This document shows positions 4,887 through 7,110 of a DNA stretch of 7,110 nt, in pieces. Each line of letters starts with the position of its first letter. Position 1 is the stretch's first letter. The notes under the pieces were generated by a model that was given only the letters and a program-made list of their open reading frames with translations, did no database searches and was not told the DNA's origin. Source of the stretch: Acidimicrobiaceae bacterium (GTDB taxonomy: Bacteria; Actinomycetota; Acidimicrobiia; Acidimicrobiales; RAAP-2); contig PLSY01000337.1 of assembly GCA_003164275.1 (NCBI GenBank), positions 1 through 7,110 of the forward strand, given 5' to 3'. The position numbers were made by a program, and so were the translations under genes.

Positions 4887-6005
4887 ATGGCCACCCTCAA
4901 GCTCGGGACCGTGGCCGTCGATCCGCCGGTCGTCCTCGCCCCGATGGCCGGCGTGACCAACATCGCCTTCCGCCGACTGTGCCGGACCTTCGGAGCCGGA
5001 CTCTATGTGAGCGAGATGATCACGGCCCGAGCCCTCGTCGAAGGGAATGCCAAGACCCTCGGCATGGCCGCCTTCGGCGCTGACGAGCACGTCCGGAGCG
5101 TCCAGCTCTGCGGCGTCGACCCGGCGGTCATGGGGGCGGCCGTCCGACGCCTGGTCGACGAGATCGGGGTCGACCACATCGACCTCAACTTCGGCTGTCC
5201 GGCCGCCAAGGTGACCCGTCAGGGCGGAGGAGCGGCCCTGCCCTTGCATCCGGTGCTCTTCCGCTCAATCGTCAACTCCGCCATCTCCGCTGCCCGTGGC
5301 GTCCCGGTCACCATCAAGATGCGCATTGGCGTCGATGACGCCCACGTCACCTTTCTCGAATCGGCACAGGCGGCCGAGGACGAAGGCGTCGCCGCCATCA
5401 CCCTCCATGCCCGGACCGCTGAACAGCTCTATTCGGGCTCGGCCGACTGGCGGGCCATCGCCGAGCTGAAGGCGGCGGTCTCCACCATTCCCGTCCTGGG
5501 CAACGGCGACCTGTGGGAGGCGGCCGACGCCCTGGCCATGGTCGCCGCCACCGGCTGCGACGGGGTCGTGGTCGGACGAGGGTGCCTCGGGCGACCGTGG
5601 CTCTTTCGGGACCTGGCCGACGCCTTCGCCGGGCGGCCTGGCAAAGCGCCGCCGACCCTTGGGGAGATCGTCGAGATGATGCGAAGCCACGTCGAGCTCC
5701 TGGCCGAAGCTTTCGGCCCCGACCTCGGGGTCCGTCAGTTCCGCAAGCACTCGGGCTGGTACCTGACGGGGATGCCCGTCGGCTCGGCCGTCCGCCGATC
5801 ACTGGCCCAGGCCGACTCCCTCGCCGAGGTCCACGAGCTGCTCGACGGGCTCGATCCCTCCTTGGCGTTCCCGGCGGCAGCCATGCGCATGGCTCGCGGG
5901 CACACCAACGGACCCCGACCCGTCAGCCTGCCCAGCGGGTGGCTGGACTCACCGGATGACCCGAGGCCCCCGAGCGGCGGCGACATCCTCGTCTCGGGCG
6001 GATGA
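4887..6005 (+). CDS. dusB: tRNA-dihydrouridine synthase, DusB/NifR3 type
   Basis: 372 residues. A flavin enzyme that reduces specific uridines in tRNA to dihydrouridine using NADPH. FMN-barrel features in order: VVLAPMAGVTNIAFRRLC (15-32), SEMITARALV (42-51), VQLCG (72-76), DHIDLNFGCPAAKV (96-109) with the proton-donating Cys C104, IKMRIG (143-148; K144, R146), ITLHART (171-177; H174), GNGD (205-208) and GVVVGRGCLGRPWLF (226-240). The C-terminal helical tRNA-binding domain follows (RQFRKHSGWYLTGMP). ATG 4887 gives the normal family N-terminus. GTG 4860 would add nine residues and overlap the maf stop in a GTGA, a sign of translational coupling, so it stays a real alternative; neither start has a good ribosome binding site. 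The same frame upstream of 4860 is an out-of-frame shadow of maf. The last ~30 residues, Pro/Gly-rich, are a variable tail. The stop overlaps the SDR start (ATGA). Confidence 0.93.
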   Translation: MATLKLGTVAVDPPVVLAPMAGVTNIAFRRLCRTFGAGLYVSEMITARALVEGNAKTLGMAAFGADEHVRSVQLCGVDPAVMGAAVRRLVDEIGVDHIDLNFGCPAAKVTRQGGGAALPLHPVLFRSIVNSAISAARGVPVTIKMRIGVDDAHVTFLESAQAAEDEGVAAITLHARTAEQLYSGSADWRAIAELKAAVSTIPVLGNGDLWEAADALAMVAATGCDGVVVGRGCLGRPWLFRDLADAFAGRPGKAPPTLGEIVEMMRSHVELLAEAFGPDLGVRQFRKHSGWYLTGMPVGSAVRRSLAQADSLAEVHELLDGLDPSLAFPAAAMRMARGHTNGPRPVSLPSGWLDSPDDPRPPSGGDILVSGG

Positions 6006-7110
6006 CCGGAGCGCCGGACTCCGAGGGCGGCCCGACAGCCAAGCACGAGGCGGCCGGGACGGGGCTCCCACTCGTGGCCGTCACCGGAGCCAACGGCTTC
6101 GTCGGTGCCCGGCTGGTCGCCCATCTGTCCAGACGCGGCTACCCCACAAGGGCGCTCGTCCGTGATCCGGAGTCGATGACGAGGCAAGACAACGTCGAGA
6201 TCCGAACGGCCGACGCCTCCGATCCGAAACAGGTGGCCGATGCCCTTGCTGGGTGCACGGTCGCCTACTACCTGATCCATGCCATGGCCGCCGGTGAGGG
6301 CTTCGCCGAGCGCGACAAGTCGATGGCCCTGTCGTTCGCCCGGTCGGCCAAGGCGGCAGGCGTCAGGCGCATCGTCTACCTCGGCGGCCTCGGCCACGGC
6401 GAGCTCTCCGACCACCTGGCCAGCCGCCACGAGGTCGGCCGGGCCCTCGGGACCACCGGGGTCGAGGTCGTCGAGCTGCGGGCGGCCGTCGTCCTCGGGG
6501 CGGGAAGCATCTCCTTCGAGATGGTCAGGTACCTGACTGAGCGCCTTCCGGCCATGGTCTGCCCGACCTGGGTCGGCACCCTCGTGCAACCCATCGCCGT
6601 TGGGGACCTACTCGACTACCTCGTTGAGTCGCTGGAGGTGACCGCAGGCGTCTACGAGGTCGGCAGCCCCGATGTCACCAGCTACCGGGAGATGATCAAC
6701 GCCTATGCCCGGGTCCGCGGCCTGAAGAAGCGGCTCATCGTCCGGGTGCCGGTGCTGAGCCCATCACTGTCGGCCCACTGGGTCGACCTCGTGACCCCCG
6801 TGGACCGAACGGTGAGCCACTCCCTCATCGAGAGCCTCGGGAACGAGGTGACCATCCAGGACCAGGGTCGTACCGATGCGGCCTTCACTATCCGCCCGCT
6901 GGCCTCAGAGGATGCCATCAAGGCGGCACTCGACCAGCAGGCCGACGAGGTGGCAGCCGGGATCTTCGACCTGCCCGCCGGGCTCCGCGACGGGGTGTAC
7001 ACCGATCGGTCGCACTCCCGGGTGGCCACGAAGAGCATCGGCCCGAACGGCGTCGTGGCCGGCGTCGAGCGGGATCTCGACGACTGCGGCGGCCAGCTCT
7101 CATGGTATGG
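6002..7110 (+). CDS. Atypical SDR, YbjT/NmrA-like, with start of a DUF2867-type region (3' end outside window)
   Basis: 369 complete codons are visible and the frame is still open at the window end. ATG at 6002 overlaps the dus TGA as ATGA. A Rossmann NAD(P)-binding domain begins after a ~22-residue polar extension, with G29-x2-G32-x2-G35 (VTGANGFVGARLV). Then come ALVRDPE, YYLIHAM (89-95), the YLGGLG motif (126-131) with SRHEVGRAL, LRAAVVLGAGSISFEMVRYL (159-178), VQPIAVGDLLDYLV and VGSPDVTSYREM. This succession is that of NAD(P)H-binding proteins with a C-terminal DUF2867 domain. The last residues, ERDLDDCGGQLSWYG, look like the beginning of that domain, which continues beyond the window. 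The classical SDR YxxxK active site is not evident, as in other atypical SDRs, so catalytic activity is uncertain. Substrate unknown; overlap with dus implies co-translation, not a shared pathway. Confidence 0.88.
   Translation, partial: MTGAPDSEGGPTAKHEAAGTGLPLVAVTGANGFVGARLVAHLSRRGYPTRALVRDPESMTRQDNVEIRTADASDPKQVADALAGCTVAYYLIHAMAAGEGFAERDKSMALSFARSAKAAGVRRIVYLGGLGHGELSDHLASRHEVGRALGTTGVEVVELRAAVVLGAGSISFEMVRYLTERLPAMVCPTWVGTLVQPIAVGDLLDYLVESLEVTAGVYEVGSPDVTSYREMINAYARVRGLKKRLIVRVPVLSPSLSAHWVDLVTPVDRTVSHSLIESLGNEVTIQDQGRTDAAFTIRPLASEDAIKAALDQQADEVAAGIFDLPAGLRDGVYTDRSHSRVATKSIGPNGVVAGVERDLDDCGGQLSWY

Noticed and set aside
5735..6589. 284-codon open frame on the minus strand across dus and the SDR gene.
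   Set aside because: Both sense genes are strongly recognised and the antisense product is low-complexity Gly/Arg/Asp-rich with no motif.
1..7110. Mobile elements, CRISPR arrays, tRNA genes, riboswitches or a defence cluster.
   Set aside because: Reading both strands shows contiguous metabolic and housekeeping genes with short gaps, no direct-repeat arrays, no transposase or integrase motifs, and no gap long enough for an unexplained locus.

Overview
The window is high-GC, densely coded bacterial chromosome. It most likely comes from an actinobacterium, possibly of the Acidimicrobiia type. That is an inference from the GC-rich third codon positions, the DUF3039 protein, the actinobacterial form of biotin synthase with its small BsaP partner, and several starts that look leaderless. 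I see no mobile element, CRISPR array, tRNA or rRNA. Nothing clearly marks transferred DNA, and base composition looks even throughout.

Layout, left to right. (1) 1-211, plus: the 3' end of S-adenosylhomocysteine hydrolase (ahcY). (2) 243-1034, minus: a fructosamine-3-kinase family sugar-amine kinase, converging on ahcY. (3) 1197-2495, minus: an ACAD10/11-like acyl-CoA dehydrogenase with a TTG start. (4) 2550-3656, plus: biotin synthase bioB, divergent from the dehydrogenase. It overlaps a 63-residue cysteine-rich protein (3646-3837) that matches BsaP, the auxiliary protein mycobacterial BioB needs. (5) 3893-4174, minus: a DUF3039 small protein, converging on bsaP across a GC-rich hairpin. 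(6) 4264-7110, plus: a tight three-gene run of a Maf-type nucleotide pyrophosphatase, a DusB/NifR3-type tRNA-dihydrouridine synthase, and a YbjT-like atypical SDR entering a DUF2867-type region, cut by the window end. The junctions of this run overlap: an optional GTGA at maf/dus and an ATGA at dus/SDR.

How the genes relate. bioB and bsaP form a functional pair for the last step of biotin synthesis; bioA, bioD and bioF are not present. The kinase and dehydrogenase are co-directional but 162 bp apart and need not act together. The maf-dus-SDR run is held together by overlaps rather than by an obvious pathway: nucleotide-pool sanitation, tRNA modification and an unknown oxidoreductase.

The most notable regulatory signals are NANNNT hexamers exactly six bases before the ATG of four genes (kinase, bioB, DUF3039, maf), which fits leaderless transcription, and a symmetric TACCGTA between the divergent dehydrogenase and bioB genes that can serve as a -10 element on both strands. 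I found no convincing new multi-gene system. The best second looks are the BioB/BsaP pair and the promoter architecture.
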